Assembly (NCBI RefSeq): GCF_000235425.2
Contig: NZ_KI912266.1
Coordinates: 5,943,582 to 6,007,581 of the forward strand
Direction of reading: 5' to 3'
DNA from: Pseudofrankia saprophytica
Lineage (GTDB): Bacteria > Actinomycetota > Actinomycetes > Frankiales > Frankiaceae
DNA: 64,000 bases
Shown in pieces: positions 43,477 to 52,668 of the stretch; position 1 is the stretch's first letter; each line of letters begins with the position of its first letter. The notes under the pieces are model-generated. The model did no database searches and had not been told where the DNA came from. It saw only the letters and a list, made by a program, of their open reading frames with translations. The position numbers and the translations under genes are program-made.

Positions 43477-44910
43477 ATGGGGTCCGACTGGTCCGGCCGG
43501 CCTGACATCGTCTGGGTGACGGCGCTGCGCGCCCTCGACGAGCAGCACCGGACCACGTCGCTGGTGCGGCTTGGCCTCCTCGCCGTCATGTGGGGGGCGG
43601 TCGCGACGCTGCCCGCCCACGAGATTCCCCGGGGCGCCGGTCAGCTGGCGATGGTGACGGTCGGCTGTGCGCTGTCCTGCGTGCACGCCCGGCCTGCGTT
43701 GATGGACGCGGTCGAACGGCTGCAGGGCGCCGGGCAGCTCGCGGACCATCTCGTCGGTACCCGCGGACGGGCGACGTTCGACGTGCCCGGCCTGTTGGAG
43801 GCGTTCGGGGTGGTGGCGGCGGGGCTGCTGTTCGCCGGCCCGTGGCCGGTCACCGGGTTGTCCGTCGCTGTGCGGTCGGCTGCGATCCTCGCGGCGGTGG
43901 CGTTCGCCTGGTTGGTCGGCTTGAACTCGCTGATCGACGCCGGCTGGTACGCGCCGTACGCCCCGGTCGTCATCGGGTCGGACCGGAGCGATCAGCCCGC
44001 GCCCCGGGTGCTGCTGTTGTTCCGCCGGCTGGGCGTGCTGCTGCTGGCCAGTCTGGTCGCGCTCATCGTCGCCGTTCCCTGGTCGCCGGAGGTGAGCGAG
44101 GTCCCCGTCGCGCTGCGCGTGGCGGCCGTCGGCAGCGTGCTCGCCCTGGAGATCGTGCGGATCTGCTTTGAGCAGCTGCTCGCCGCCACGGTTGCCACCG
44201 TGCGCGACGCCGAGGACATCGTGCGCAAAGGTGCCGCACAGGACCTCCACAGCCTCACCAAGAACGCGGTGCGCCTGGTCGCGCAGGCGGTCGAGGAGGC
44301 GGAACCGAACCCTGCCGAGCTCCGTGCGCGCGTCCGCGACCTGCTCGTCGTGGTCGAGGAAAACCGGCTGGAGATGCTGACCGGCGACGGCGCGGCCCGG
44401 GTCCAGGACGTGGCCGCGCTGTGGCAGGCGGTCGTCCGGGTCCTGCCCGAGGCGCGCCGCCACCGCTGCCGCCTGGTCGAGGGCGGGAGCATCGTGCTGA
44501 GCTCGACCGACTACCAGCTGGCCCGGCGTGCCCTGGCCGACCTGGTGATGAACGCGTTGAACGCGGGCGCGAGCCGGGTGGAGGTGCGCCTCGCGGTCGG
44601 CGCCATGGCGGCGGATGACCGGTTCGCGCGGTTCGAACTCGACGTGACCGACGACGGCCCGGGCATGCCGCCGGACGCTTTGGACGACCCGGCCGGCAGC
44701 CTCCGGCTGCTCGACTGGGAGCTGCACCGCTACGGCGGCGCCATCAGTTTCGAGCCGGCGCCGGATCGGGGCGCGACGGTACACGTCCGCTGGCGGTCCC
44801 CGCGGGGGAACCGCGATGGGACAGACGAACCTCGCTGCGCTGCGGATGGCTGCCAGCGACCCGGGCGCGCGGCTGACCCGACGCCCGATCGGGTTGGGGA
44901 GGGCCGATGA
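43477..44910 (+). CDS. Membrane histidine-kinase-like ATPase
   Basis: A 477-residue protein. The N-terminal half has about five or six hydrophobic segments (LVRLGLLAVMWGAVATLP, FGVVAAGLLFAGPWPVTGL, SAAILAAVAFAWLVGL, LGVLLLASLVALIVAVP). The C-terminal half is a GHKL ATPase with N-box DLVMNALNAGA (Asn359), G1 box DDGPGMPPDA (392-398) and GAISFEPAPDRGATVHV. A helical dimerisation region with KGAAQDLHSLTKNAVRLVAQ holds His251 (DLHSLT) as a plausible phospho-acceptor. It overlaps the response-regulator gene by ATGA. It is probably a two-component sensor for an unknown signal. ATG 43477 follows GGGGGGAA. Confidence 0.8.
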   Translation: MGSDWSGRPDIVWVTALRALDEQHRTTSLVRLGLLAVMWGAVATLPAHEIPRGAGQLAMVTVGCALSCVHARPALMDAVERLQGAGQLADHLVGTRGRATFDVPGLLEAFGVVAAGLLFAGPWPVTGLSVAVRSAAILAAVAFAWLVGLNSLIDAGWYAPYAPVVIGSDRSDQPAPRVLLLFRRLGVLLLASLVALIVAVPWSPEVSEVPVALRVAAVGSVLALEIVRICFEQLLAATVATVRDAEDIVRKGAAQDLHSLTKNAVRLVAQAVEEAEPNPAELRARVRDLLVVVEENRLEMLTGDGAARVQDVAALWQAVVRVLPEARRHRCRLVEGGSIVLSSTDYQLARRALADLVMNALNAGASRVEVRLAVGAMAADDRFARFELDVTDDGPGMPPDALDDPAGSLRLLDWELHRYGGAISFEPAPDRGATVHVRWRSPRGNRDGTDEPRCAADGCQRPGRAADPTPDRVGEGR

Positions 44911-45653
44911 CGATACGGGTGCTGGTCGTGGACGACTATCTGGGCGCCGAAACAGCCGTTGCGCGGGCGCTTGTCGACGCCCCCGACGTGGAGGTGCGCG
45001 GCGTGCGCAATCCACGGGATCTGGCGGATCTGCTGGCTGTGGACTGGGACTTCCAGCTCGCGTTCGTCGACCTGCATTACGGGCGGGGAGTGCGGGAGAG
45101 CGGGCTGGCCGCCCTGGACAGCCTCGCCCAGCGGGAGATCCCCTGCGTCGTCCAGACGGCGGACGGCGAGGACAACCGACTGTTGTTCTTGCTAGCCGTG
45201 TTCAAGTTCTTCCCGGACACCTGGACCCTGGCTCCGAAGTCCGCGGGCCATGAGCCGGTCCGGCGCGCCATCGCGGCGCTGCGGGCCGGTTACCGACCCG
45301 ACGACGGGGCCGCCCGCCGGTACAAGAAGGCGGCGCCGCTGCTGGACCGGCTCATCACGCGCCCGAGCGATCTGCTGATCTGGCGCGCGCTGCTGAACAA
45401 CTTCCGGGAACCACAGGTCGCGCAGGCCGCCCACGTCTCCAAACGAGTCGTCTCACAGTTCACCGCCGACCGTCGGCCGGTCGTCGCGCAGCTCGAGGCC
45501 GACCTGCTCGACCGGCGCGCCGATCCGGCGGCCGACGCGGACGAACGCGGTGCCAACCTGCTCGAGGTTTCCGCGTTCGCCCGGCTACACGCCGACTTCT
45601 TCAGCGCTCCTGACGTGGAACGGCTGTTCAGTCGGGCCCGCACGGCCGGATGA
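44907..45653 (+). CDS. Response regulator with HTH output
   Basis: A 248-residue protein. The receiver domain shows RVLVVDDYLG (Asp9, Asp10), LAFVDLHYGRG (Asp55 phospho-site), VVQTADGED (Thr84) and LAPKSAGH (Lys111). The C-terminal part has a possible helix-turn-helix (FREPQVAQAAHVSKRVVSQF). The receiver is unusual in giving DLHYG in place of the common DxxMP. It overlaps the kinase gene upstream and the membrane protein downstream by 4 bp each, so the three are translated together. Confidence 0.8.
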   Translation: MTIRVLVVDDYLGAETAVARALVDAPDVEVRGVRNPRDLADLLAVDWDFQLAFVDLHYGRGVRESGLAALDSLAQREIPCVVQTADGEDNRLLFLLAVFKFFPDTWTLAPKSAGHEPVRRAIAALRAGYRPDDGAARRYKKAAPLLDRLITRPSDLLIWRALLNNFREPQVAQAAHVSKRVVSQFTADRRPVVAQLEADLLDRRADPAADADERGANLLEVSAFARLHADFFSAPDVERLFSRARTAG

Positions 45654-46300
45654 GCGACGACGAAGGCGGCTGGTTGCCCTGCCTCGGCCTCGCCCTGAGC
45701 CACGGCCCCCTTGTCGCCTTCGCCGTGTGCCTGGCTGTCAGCCCGGTCGTCCATGCGCTGATCGCCCGGATCCTGGAACGTCGCTGGCTCTCGCCGCGCG
45801 GCGAGTTCGTCGCGCTTCTCTACGGGGATCCGCTGCTCGCGGTGGCCGCGGGCTTTGGCGTCGTGCTGTGCCCGGACGGCCCGTCGGCGTCGGTCCGTGC
45901 CGTGGTGCGCGGCGCACCCGCGTGGGCCATGGTCGCGGCCTGGCTCGCCTTCGGGCTCTGGCAGTGGTGGGCGGAGGTGCACTCACGGCTGTACGTGCCC
46001 GCGCAGGCCGTGGCGCCTACGAAGATCTGGCACCAACTTGTCGTCTACCCGGTGCTGGGTTATCTCGTCGTCGCTGCGACGGTCGCCGGGCTGGCTTCGC
46101 CCGGCCTGTCCGTCGCCCGGGTGCTCGCCCGGATCACGATCGTGGCCTGCGTGGCTGCCTGGACGGTCGCGAACGTCTACGACCGCCGGCACACCAAGCT
46201 CGGCCACCCGCCCTACGACTGGCGCCGGCTGCGGCCTACTCCACCGCCTTGGCCTCGGTCTTCCCGCTCGCTGCGCGTCGGCGTCCACCCGGCCGACTGA
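45650..46300 (+). CDS. Five-helix membrane protein of the two-component operon
   Basis: A 216-residue protein that starts inside the regulator stop (ATGA). Membrane segments include GPLVAFAVCLAVSPVVHALI, LLAVAAGFGVVLCP, AWAMVAAWLAFGLWQWWAEV, LVVYPVLGYLVVAATVAGLA and ITIVACVAAWTVANVY. A C-terminal basic tail follows (YDRRHTKLGHPPYDWRRLRP). The family is not known. Its coupling to the kinase and regulator suggests it is the sensed or controlled component. Confidence 0.75.
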   Translation: MSDDEGGWLPCLGLALSHGPLVAFAVCLAVSPVVHALIARILERRWLSPRGEFVALLYGDPLLAVAAGFGVVLCPDGPSASVRAVVRGAPAWAMVAAWLAFGLWQWWAEVHSRLYVPAQAVAPTKIWHQLVVYPVLGYLVVAATVAGLASPGLSVARVLARITIVACVAAWTVANVYDRRHTKLGHPPYDWRRLRPTPPPWPRSSRSLRVGVHPAD

Positions 46301-46587
46301 CCCCGTCCGTCGGCCACGCGTTGCCATCCAGGTGATGGCCATCCCACCGTGACCGTCGCCGCTTGACCGTCGCCGGCCGGCGCCGCGAGAGCCGGCTGCG
46401 AAGTTTCGCGGGCGGCGGCGCGCAGAATGGCATATCGCCGCGCGTTCTGGGCCGCCAGGCGTGACGGAAGTACGCGCCGCGGGGCGCGCATCTGATCGCT
46501 GTTTCGTCTCCAAATCCGCCGCATTCTGGATTCAGGCGCAATTCCGCAGGAAGCCAAGGAATTCAGAAAGAAGGCGGGGACGGAACC

Positions 46588-48354
46588 ATGGAGACGCTGC
46601 AACAGGACGACCCGCAGCGGCTGGGAACGTACGAAATCGTCGGGCGGCTGGGTGCCGGGGGGATGGGGCAGGTCTTCCTGGCCAGGTCCCGATCGGGCCG
46701 GGCGGTGGCGATCAAAGTCATCCGGCCGGAGTTCGCGGGTGACCCCGAATTCCGGGGCCGCTTCGCGCGGGAGGTGGCGGCGGCGCGCGCCGTGAGCGGC
46801 GTGTTCACCGCCGCGGTCGTCGATGCCGATCCGCTCGGCCAGCGGCCGTGGCTGGCCACCGAGTACGTCCGCGGCCCGTCACTGCTCGCGGCGGTGACCC
46901 GCCACGGCCCGCTGCCGGCCGCCTCAGCCGCCGCCCTCGGTGCCGGCGTGGTCGAGGCGCTTGCCGCGGTGCACCAGGCAGGTCTGGTGCACCGCGACCT
47001 CAAACCGTCCAACATTCTGCTCGCCGCCGAGGGCCCGAAGGTCATCGACTTCGGGATCGCCCGATCGATGGAGGCCAACGCGGCGACGCGCACCGCCGGC
47101 ATCATCGGCACGCCGGCATTCATGGCGCCCGAGCAGGCGGGCGGCCCCCCGGAACCGAGCCCGGCGAAGCCCCTGAGCCGCGCGGAGTGGTCTCCGACCG
47201 TGGCCATCGCACCCGACGTCACGCCCGCAGCGGATGTCTTCGCGTTCGGCGGAGTCCTGACGTTCGCGACTACCGGATATGGCCCGTTCGGCCACGGCTC
47301 TGTGCCCGAACTGCTGATGCGCGTCGTGTACGGCCAGCCGGATATCGGGCATGTCCCGCAGAGTCTGCGCGACATCGTCTACGACTGCCTGGACAAGGAT
47401 CCAACCCGACGGCCGACGCTCGACCAGATCCTGGACCGGCTGACCGACGCCGTACCGAACGTGCCGGACCTGCATCACCCTGGCTGGCTGCCGCCGACCC
47501 TGACTCAGGTCATTCTCGCGACGCCGTCCGTCCCGCCCGACACCTTCCGGTCCGCCGCCACCCCGGCGGGCGGCGTCTCCTGGCCGCCGCACCCGACGGG
47601 CCAGCGAGCGTCGGCCAGTCAATCGCAGGCCAACGTGGCGGCGGGAGGATCAAGCATTCCAGGCGTCGCCGCCGACCCTGCGGCGAACGGCCGGCCGACG
47701 GGCACCGACTGGCGGAGCGATCCGGCGGTACCGCACTGGATGGAGGCCAGAGACGGTCCGGGGCCGTTCACCGGCACCGGCACCGACGCCGGCGGGAATG
47801 CGTTCAGCCGAGCGACGAACCCGCCGCCATTCGACTCGTCGGTAGCATCGAGCCGCGCACGCCGAACGGCGCGGCGCTCGGTCGGTGCCGCGGTCGCGGT
47901 CGGCGCGCTGCTCGCGACGGGCCTCACGCTGGGACAAGGCTGCGCCGGTCCCACGCCTCCCGACCCTCCCGTGCTCTCCTCGCCTCCCTCGACGACTCCG
48001 CCTTCCTCAACGACTCCGCCTTCCTCGCCGCCGCCAACCGCTGACAGCGACTTCTCTTTCAACTACGGTTCCTCCGCCCCGTACAGCTGCAACCCGAAGC
48101 CGAGGTCCCTGTGGGACAGCGATACGGCGCCGACCACGATCACCTTTGTCAACAACCGGTCCGAGCAGATACAGATCTTCGAGCACGACCAGTACGGGAA
48201 CCGGCTGACGCTCCAATACAGCACGCTGCCGCCCGGCAAGCAGACCACGATCAGCACCTACACCACGTACGCGTACGAGGTCGCCGACGACGCGCTGCGC
48301 TGCCAGGAGGTGTTCGTCCCCGCATATGGCGGGAGCACCGTCGTCGTCCGCTGA
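46588..48354 (+). CDS. Ser/Thr protein kinase with VHL-beta-like extracellular domain
   Basis: A 588-residue Hanks-type kinase. The kinase domain (about 15-290) shows the Gly loop RLGAGGMGQVFLAR, Lys43 (VAIKVI), HRDLKPSN (Asp137), IDFGIARS (Asp154) and FMAPEQAG. A Pro/Ser linker, one membrane helix (SVGAAVAVGALLATGLTLG) and a Pro/Thr stalk follow. The outer domain TITFVNNRSEQIQIFEHD, YGNRLTLQYSTLPPGKQTTI and STYTTYAYEV matches the pattern of VHL beta domains, a small sandwich that in eukaryotes binds hydroxyproline peptides and in bacteria is a presumed sensor. ATG 46588 begins the conserved N-tail; GAAAGAAGG lies upstream. Confidence 0.88.
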   Translation: METLQQDDPQRLGTYEIVGRLGAGGMGQVFLARSRSGRAVAIKVIRPEFAGDPEFRGRFAREVAAARAVSGVFTAAVVDADPLGQRPWLATEYVRGPSLLAAVTRHGPLPAASAAALGAGVVEALAAVHQAGLVHRDLKPSNILLAAEGPKVIDFGIARSMEANAATRTAGIIGTPAFMAPEQAGGPPEPSPAKPLSRAEWSPTVAIAPDVTPAADVFAFGGVLTFATTGYGPFGHGSVPELLMRVVYGQPDIGHVPQSLRDIVYDCLDKDPTRRPTLDQILDRLTDAVPNVPDLHHPGWLPPTLTQVILATPSVPPDTFRSAATPAGGVSWPPHPTGQRASASQSQANVAAGGSSIPGVAADPAANGRPTGTDWRSDPAVPHWMEARDGPGPFTGTGTDAGGNAFSRATNPPPFDSSVASSRARRTARRSVGAAVAVGALLATGLTLGQGCAGPTPPDPPVLSSPPSTTPPSSTTPPSSPPPTADSDFSFNYGSSAPYSCNPKPRSLWDSDTAPTTITFVNNRSEQIQIFEHDQYGNRLTLQYSTLPPGKQTTISTYTTYAYEVADDALRCQEVFVPAYGGSTVVVR

Positions 48355-48390
48355 CCGGCATCGATGGAGCATGCCTACGCTCGCTCACTA

Positions 48391-48635
48391 TGACTGCCGA
48401 TCCGCGTCCGGGGACACACGCAACGGTCATCGTCGAAGCCGACCAGCCGTCATCCTCACGAACAGTCTCCACGGAAACCACATGGCCTTCTACCGGCGCA
48501 TTCCGCGAAACCGCTGCTGCGGGCCGCAGGACCATGCATGCCCGCTGGGGCCCGGCGCGTCGGGCCGGAACCACCGTTCGTGCGGCTCTGTCTCACTTTC
48601 GGCTCTGGCGCACATTCGGTGGTGACGCACAGTGA
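48391..48635 (+). CDS. Doubtful small ORF, 81 aa
   Basis: ATG 48391 gives TADPRPGTHATVIVEADQPS and ends VRAALSHFRLWRTFGGDAQ. There is no recognised domain and no good ribosome site, and the DNA joins an IS fragment soon after. It is included because it is the only protein-like frame between the kinase and the IS remnant. Confidence 0.25.
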
Positions 48636-48724
48636 TTGTGAGACGCAACATCGCCCACGCCGACTTCGTCCTCGTTTGCGGCTTTCCAAGGCCGCGCGGC
48701 GGCGACATCCCGACCTCGCGCACG

Positions 48725-49262
48725 ATTGTGACGCCGAGGACGACCAGCTCGCCGTGTATCCGCCGATAGCCCCAGCCGGTGTTCTCGCGGGCCAGGCGCA
48801 GCACCAGGGCGCGGATCGAGCGCACGGTGCGAGGCCGTCCGCGCCGCTGGGGGCGGGAGATGGCGGCGTGGTGGCGGGCGATCAGGTTGCGATGCCAGCG
48901 AAGGACGGTCTCCGGACGCGCCAGCAGGTGCAGGCCGCGCAGCGTTGGCCGGGGCAACGCGTGCAGGAGTGCCGCCAGCAGCGCACGGTCGGTGGGCTGG
49001 AACCGGATCCGCTGGCCGTCGAGCTGGCGCTGCAGCACGGCGATCTGGTGCCGCAATGTGAGGATTTCGACATCCTTGTCACGATCACTGCGAGGCAGCA
49101 GGCGCAGCAGCGCGAACACGTTCGTGACACCGAGGTAGGTCAGTCGAAGCACCACGAAGCGGGATCCTCCCGCAGTCACCGCCCCCGACGGGCACCAGGC
49201 ACCGGGAGGGCCCAGGATCGGCCGCGACCGTCCCGATCAGCCCGGATATACTTTTCGGCAAG
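48725..49262 (-). mobile_element. 5' half of the rve-type IS
   Basis: The minus strand carries the IS left end (GCCGAAAAGTATA at about 49246-49258) and the transposase N-terminal half: VEILTLRHQIAVLQRQLDG and LRLARENTGWGYRRIHGEL. Similarity to the intact copy at 21918 ends at GELVVLGV, about 48730. The catalytic domain is missing. It cuts the PAS-protein gene next door. Confidence 0.8.
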
Positions 49263-49612
49263 TACAGGGCCAGCACCGCGGCCGCATGGTTCCACAGCCG
49301 GTCAGGCTCGGCGGTCCGCAAGGCCTGATGAGCCAAATTGGCGAGGACGCTCTGGTCGAAACGGGCCTGCTCACGATCGGTCACATCGGTACTGATCGAT
49401 GCCACCTGGCTGACCTCGCCACAAGGATCGAAGATCGGCCTGATGTGTAACTCGTAGTGCCGCCCGAAGGCCTCATGGATGTCGCAGCCCGGTTCCCCGT
49501 CCATCGCTCGCCGTATCAGCTCCAGCGCCCGCGGCACGTAGGCGAACACCTCGAATATCGACGACTGCTCGGCGGCCTTCAGGTCATCGATCAGGTCGGG
49601 GACGCTCATCAC
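49263..49612 (-). pseudogene. PAS/GAF signalling protein fragment
   Basis: The minus strand reads EQSSIFEVFAYVPRALELIR, then YELHIRPIFDPCGEVSQVAS and ISTDVTDREQARFDQSVLAN, which is a PAS/PAC motif followed by the first helix of a GAF-like region (LWNHAAAVLALY). The 3' end is cut by the IS at about 49262, and the N-terminus is short. It is a piece of a sensor kinase or phosphatase. Confidence 0.65.
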
Positions 49613-49747
49613 CTGACGTCGACACCTGACGTCGACCCGCCTTCGTACAGTTCGGGCATGCCGTGCACCCAGAGTGCGAGGAGGGTCCGGCTGTCCGATG
49701 CCGGGACAGGGCCATCCCCGGCAAACCCGTCCAGCGCCGCGGGTCGG

Positions 49748-51109
49748 CTACAGGGTCGCGACGTCGGTCCGACGACGGTCCGGCTTGAACGGCAGCGTGG
49801 TGACCGTCGCTCGGATCTCCCGCTGGGGCGTTCCAGGTCGGCCCCAGACGACTACGACGTCCGCGCCGGCGACCGCGCGGTCACGGTCGATCACACAGAG
49901 CGAGATCATGGCCCGAAGGTTAGAACTCAGGCACCGGCCGGTCGAGACACCGACAGGGTTGCCACAGACCAGGACCTGATCGAAACTGGGGCCAAGACGG
50001 CGAGGAATGTCCATCTGTTCCGGGATGTCGCCGCCGTGTAGCAGCGACGCAAACACTTCGCCGACGTCATCCGCGTTCCACACGAGGCCAACGAGCAGTC
50101 GGGCCGGCCCTCCGATCTCAGCCTGCGAGACCAGCGCCTCCCGACCAAGGAAATCGTGATCTGAGATCTTTCCCGAGGTGCCCCAGCCGAGCTCGCCCGG
50201 TCTCCGGAAGTAGTCGGTCAACCCATTCTTGGGAACGAAGCTCCCACCCATCACTCCACGCCTGAACTGTCGCGGAGCTCCGGGCGTCACGATCGCCGCC
50301 GGCAGGTAGTCCAAGCCATTCGTCGCGATTCCCGCCTCGATGTGCTGCACAGGCTGTGAGCGGAATCCGAGCTGACGGATTCCGAAATCCTCACCAGCAG
50401 CCAGGATGGTCGACCAGATCCCGCTCGCGGCGTTCGCGGATCCATGCACCTCGTACCCGAGTTCTCCCGAGATTCCGGTCCGCAGGACGTGCACCGGAAT
50501 CTGGCCGATCTTGGCGGGCCGGCTTCGGTTGAAATTGACGTCGCGAAGGCTTTCCCCGGTCGCCTTCTCGAGCACAGCCAGGGACGTGGGTCCCTGTACT
50601 CCGAAGATAAATCTGTCCGGGCTGATGTCCGACAGCTCCGCGTCCCAGCTTCCGCGACTGAACTGCCACTGCGCCCAGTCACAGCTTCCCGCGGTGTAGA
50701 CGAACTCCTCTGGACCAAGCCTGCACAGGACGCCCTCGGAGGCCACCCAGCCGTTCTCGTCGAGCTGGACATGATGTTTGACCTGCCCGGTCTCGAACCG
50801 GGACAGGTCGTTCATGCCAATCCGGCTGAGGAATTCCAGTGCCCGCGGGCCCCGTAGGTGCAGTTTGCTGAGAGACGTCCAGTCGCCGATGTAGCAGGAC
50901 TCGACGTGGGCAACGCTTTCCTCGACCCAGTTCGTGTACTCCAGCGGAAGTAATATCTGCGCGAAGCGCCCGAAAGTTCCCTTTAAGTTCGCTTCGTCCT
51001 GGATTGCGGCCGCCGGGCTGAACAGAGCCGGGCGCTCCATGATGAACGAGGCCTCGGGAAGGTCAAGCAGTTTCTTGTAGTCCTGGCGCTGTCGCGACAG
51101 CACGTCCAT
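49748..51109 (-). CDS. GcvT-fold THF-dependent demethylase, divergent LigM-like paralog 1
   Basis: A 453-residue aminomethyltransferase-fold protein of LigM/DesA/DmdA length. It carries folate-binding-fold features (LSKLHLRGPRALEFLSRIG, FIFGVQGPTSLAVLEKATG, GISGELGYEVHGSANA, GHD-like SDHDFLGREALV) and a C-terminal GcvT domain (GNPVGVSTGRCLSSNLRAMI). Such enzymes move a methyl group from a methoxy aromatic (or similar donor) to tetrahydrofolate. The SHHM motif present in both paralogs here (and in LigM-type enzymes as an active-site His) is replaced by CYIGDWTSLSKL, so its substrate may differ. ATG 51109 is chosen because GAGGT lies 6 bases upstream. It is transcribed separately, 475 bp after folP. 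Confidence 0.8.
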   Translation of the reverse strand: MDVLSRQRQDYKKLLDLPEASFIMERPALFSPAAAIQDEANLKGTFGRFAQILLPLEYTNWVEESVAHVESCYIGDWTSLSKLHLRGPRALEFLSRIGMNDLSRFETGQVKHHVQLDENGWVASEGVLCRLGPEEFVYTAGSCDWAQWQFSRGSWDAELSDISPDRFIFGVQGPTSLAVLEKATGESLRDVNFNRSRPAKIGQIPVHVLRTGISGELGYEVHGSANAASGIWSTILAAGEDFGIRQLGFRSQPVQHIEAGIATNGLDYLPAAIVTPGAPRQFRRGVMGGSFVPKNGLTDYFRRPGELGWGTSGKISDHDFLGREALVSQAEIGGPARLLVGLVWNADDVGEVFASLLHGGDIPEQMDIPRRLGPSFDQVLVCGNPVGVSTGRCLSSNLRAMISLCVIDRDRAVAGADVVVVWGRPGTPQREIRATVTTLPFKPDRRRTDVATL

Positions 51110-51584
51110 CGCATACCTCACAATATTCATCGAGACATCAAAAGAGACCTAGACTCCGACCCAGGTCGTCCGTACTCCTGCGATGCGGCGCCGAAAGGGT
51201 GGATCTAGCGTCCAGATTTCCGCGGGTGCCTGCCACCAGTCCCACCACAGAGCTGCACCGGACCGTTCCGACCTAGGGCGCTCCGGAGGGGCTCCCTGCT
51301 CAGATCCGCCTTTGGGCATCTCCATCGATGCTGCGCAACGGGGTTCCACGAGGATCGCCAGTCTATGACACCTCTACCCCGCGGAAGCGACGCCGGATGC
51401 AACCTTTGATTCTCGATCCGGCGCGACACCCAGACGGTGACCTCTTGACGTTCGTCCGACGATCTGGGAAACCCTAGGACCGGTCGAAGGTCGCGATGCC
51501 AACCTGCGCGCAGCTCGAGCTGACCAACCTGGCCACCGACCAGCGTGCGTGATCATTCACGCTTCGACCCCACGGGTTTTCGGG
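51110..51584. other. Intergenic region between folP and demethylase paralog 1
   Basis: No gene is supported. It must hold the promoter of the paralog-1 gene and the end of the folP transcript. I see no copy of the GTAC palindrome found at 60778 and 63970, so paralog 1 may be controlled differently. Confidence 0.5.
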
Positions 51585-52556
51585 TCAGGTCGCCATGTCG
51601 GCTGGTAGGTGCAGGGCGTGGAGGGCGGTGAGGGCGTCGACAGATTGCTGGACGTCGTGCACGCGGACGGCCCACGCGCCGGCCATCGCCGCCCAGACGT
51701 CGACGGCCAATGAGGCGGCTGCCCGCCCCGGTATAGGCCGCGGGACTCCGTCCGGACCAGCGAGTAGCTGGCCGAGGAACGACTTGCGTGAGGCGCCGAC
51801 AAGGACCGGCAGACCGAACGCGACCAACCGGTTCAGGCCAGCGAGCAGCGACCAGTCGTGCTCGCTTCGTTTGGCGAAACCGAGCCCGGGGTCAAGCACG
51901 AGTTGGCCGGGATCGACACCCGCGGCGACGACGGCGTCCACCCGTCGGCGCAGTTCGGTGAGGACCTCGGTGGTGACATCGCCGTACTCGGCCGCGGCGT
52001 ACATCCGCCGGCTGTGGGCCCGCCAGTGGGTGAGTACCCACGGAACGCCGGCGTCCGCAAGCAGATCGACCATGCCGGCGTCGGCGAGCCCGCCGCTGAC
52101 GTCATTGACCAGCACCGCGCCGGCGGCGAGCGCGGCCGCGGCGACCTCGGCCCGGGTGGTGTCGACGCTGACCTGCACGCCCGCCGCCGCGAGCTCCCTG
52201 ATCACCGGCATGATCCGCCGGCGTTCCTCCGTGGCGTCGATGCGGGCCGCTCCCGGACGTGTCGATTCGCCGCCGACGTCCACGTAGGCGGCGCCGGCCT
52301 CGTGCATGGCCAGACCATGGGCAACGGCGGCTGCCTGGTCGAGGAACCGCCCGCCGTCGGAAAACGAGTCGGGTGTGACGTTCAGGATGCCCATGACCAG
52401 GCATTGGCCGGCTCTCGGCACAAAAGCCTGGCCACGGCGGTCGGCAACGTTTCTCGCGCTCTGCACGCTGCTAAGACACCTGCCTCGTTCGCTCTGATGA
52501 TCTGTCGTGATGCCGTGCTTCCGCGAACTATCCGCTTCGTCGACCGCCGTGTTCAC
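51585..52556 (-). CDS. folP: Dihydropteroate synthase
   Basis: A 323-residue TIM-barrel enzyme joining p-aminobenzoate to the pterin diphosphate in folate synthesis. All signatures are visible: MGILNVTPDSFSDGGRFL, YVDVGGESTRPGAARI, VSVDTTRAEV, VLVNDVSGG, LVLDPGLGFAKRSEHDW and VLVGASRKSFLGQLL. The first 50 residues before MGILNVT are longer than usual; an internal GTG (52467) may be the true start. It is last in a minus-strand run metF-purU-folD-pabB-folP. A primary copy of folP probably exists elsewhere, so this one may serve to raise the folate pool for demethylation. Confidence 0.93.
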   Translation of the reverse strand: MNTAVDEADSSRKHGITTDHQSERGRCLSSVQSARNVADRRGQAFVPRAGQCLVMGILNVTPDSFSDGGRFLDQAAAVAHGLAMHEAGAAYVDVGGESTRPGAARIDATEERRRIMPVIRELAAAGVQVSVDTTRAEVAAAALAAGAVLVNDVSGGLADAGMVDLLADAGVPWVLTHWRAHSRRMYAAAEYGDVTTEVLTELRRRVDAVVAAGVDPGQLVLDPGLGFAKRSEHDWSLLAGLNRLVAFGLPVLVGASRKSFLGQLLAGPDGVPRPIPGRAAASLAVDVWAAMAGAWAVRVHDVQQSVDALTALHALHLPADMAT

Positions 52557-52668
52557 ATCGACGCCCGCCGTCCGATGACCAGTCGGGACGGGCCTCCGGT
52601 GCCGGTGCGCGAGGGGTTCGGATCGTGCTCGCCCGGCACGGCGGAGGTGACTTGTACGGTGCGGTACG

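Noticed and set aside
43267-45015. 582-codon minus-strand frame rich in Arg/Gly/Gln
   Set aside because: It lies antisense to the histidine kinase, has shadow-type composition and no motifs; the plus strand carries clear GHKL boxes and ATGA coupling.
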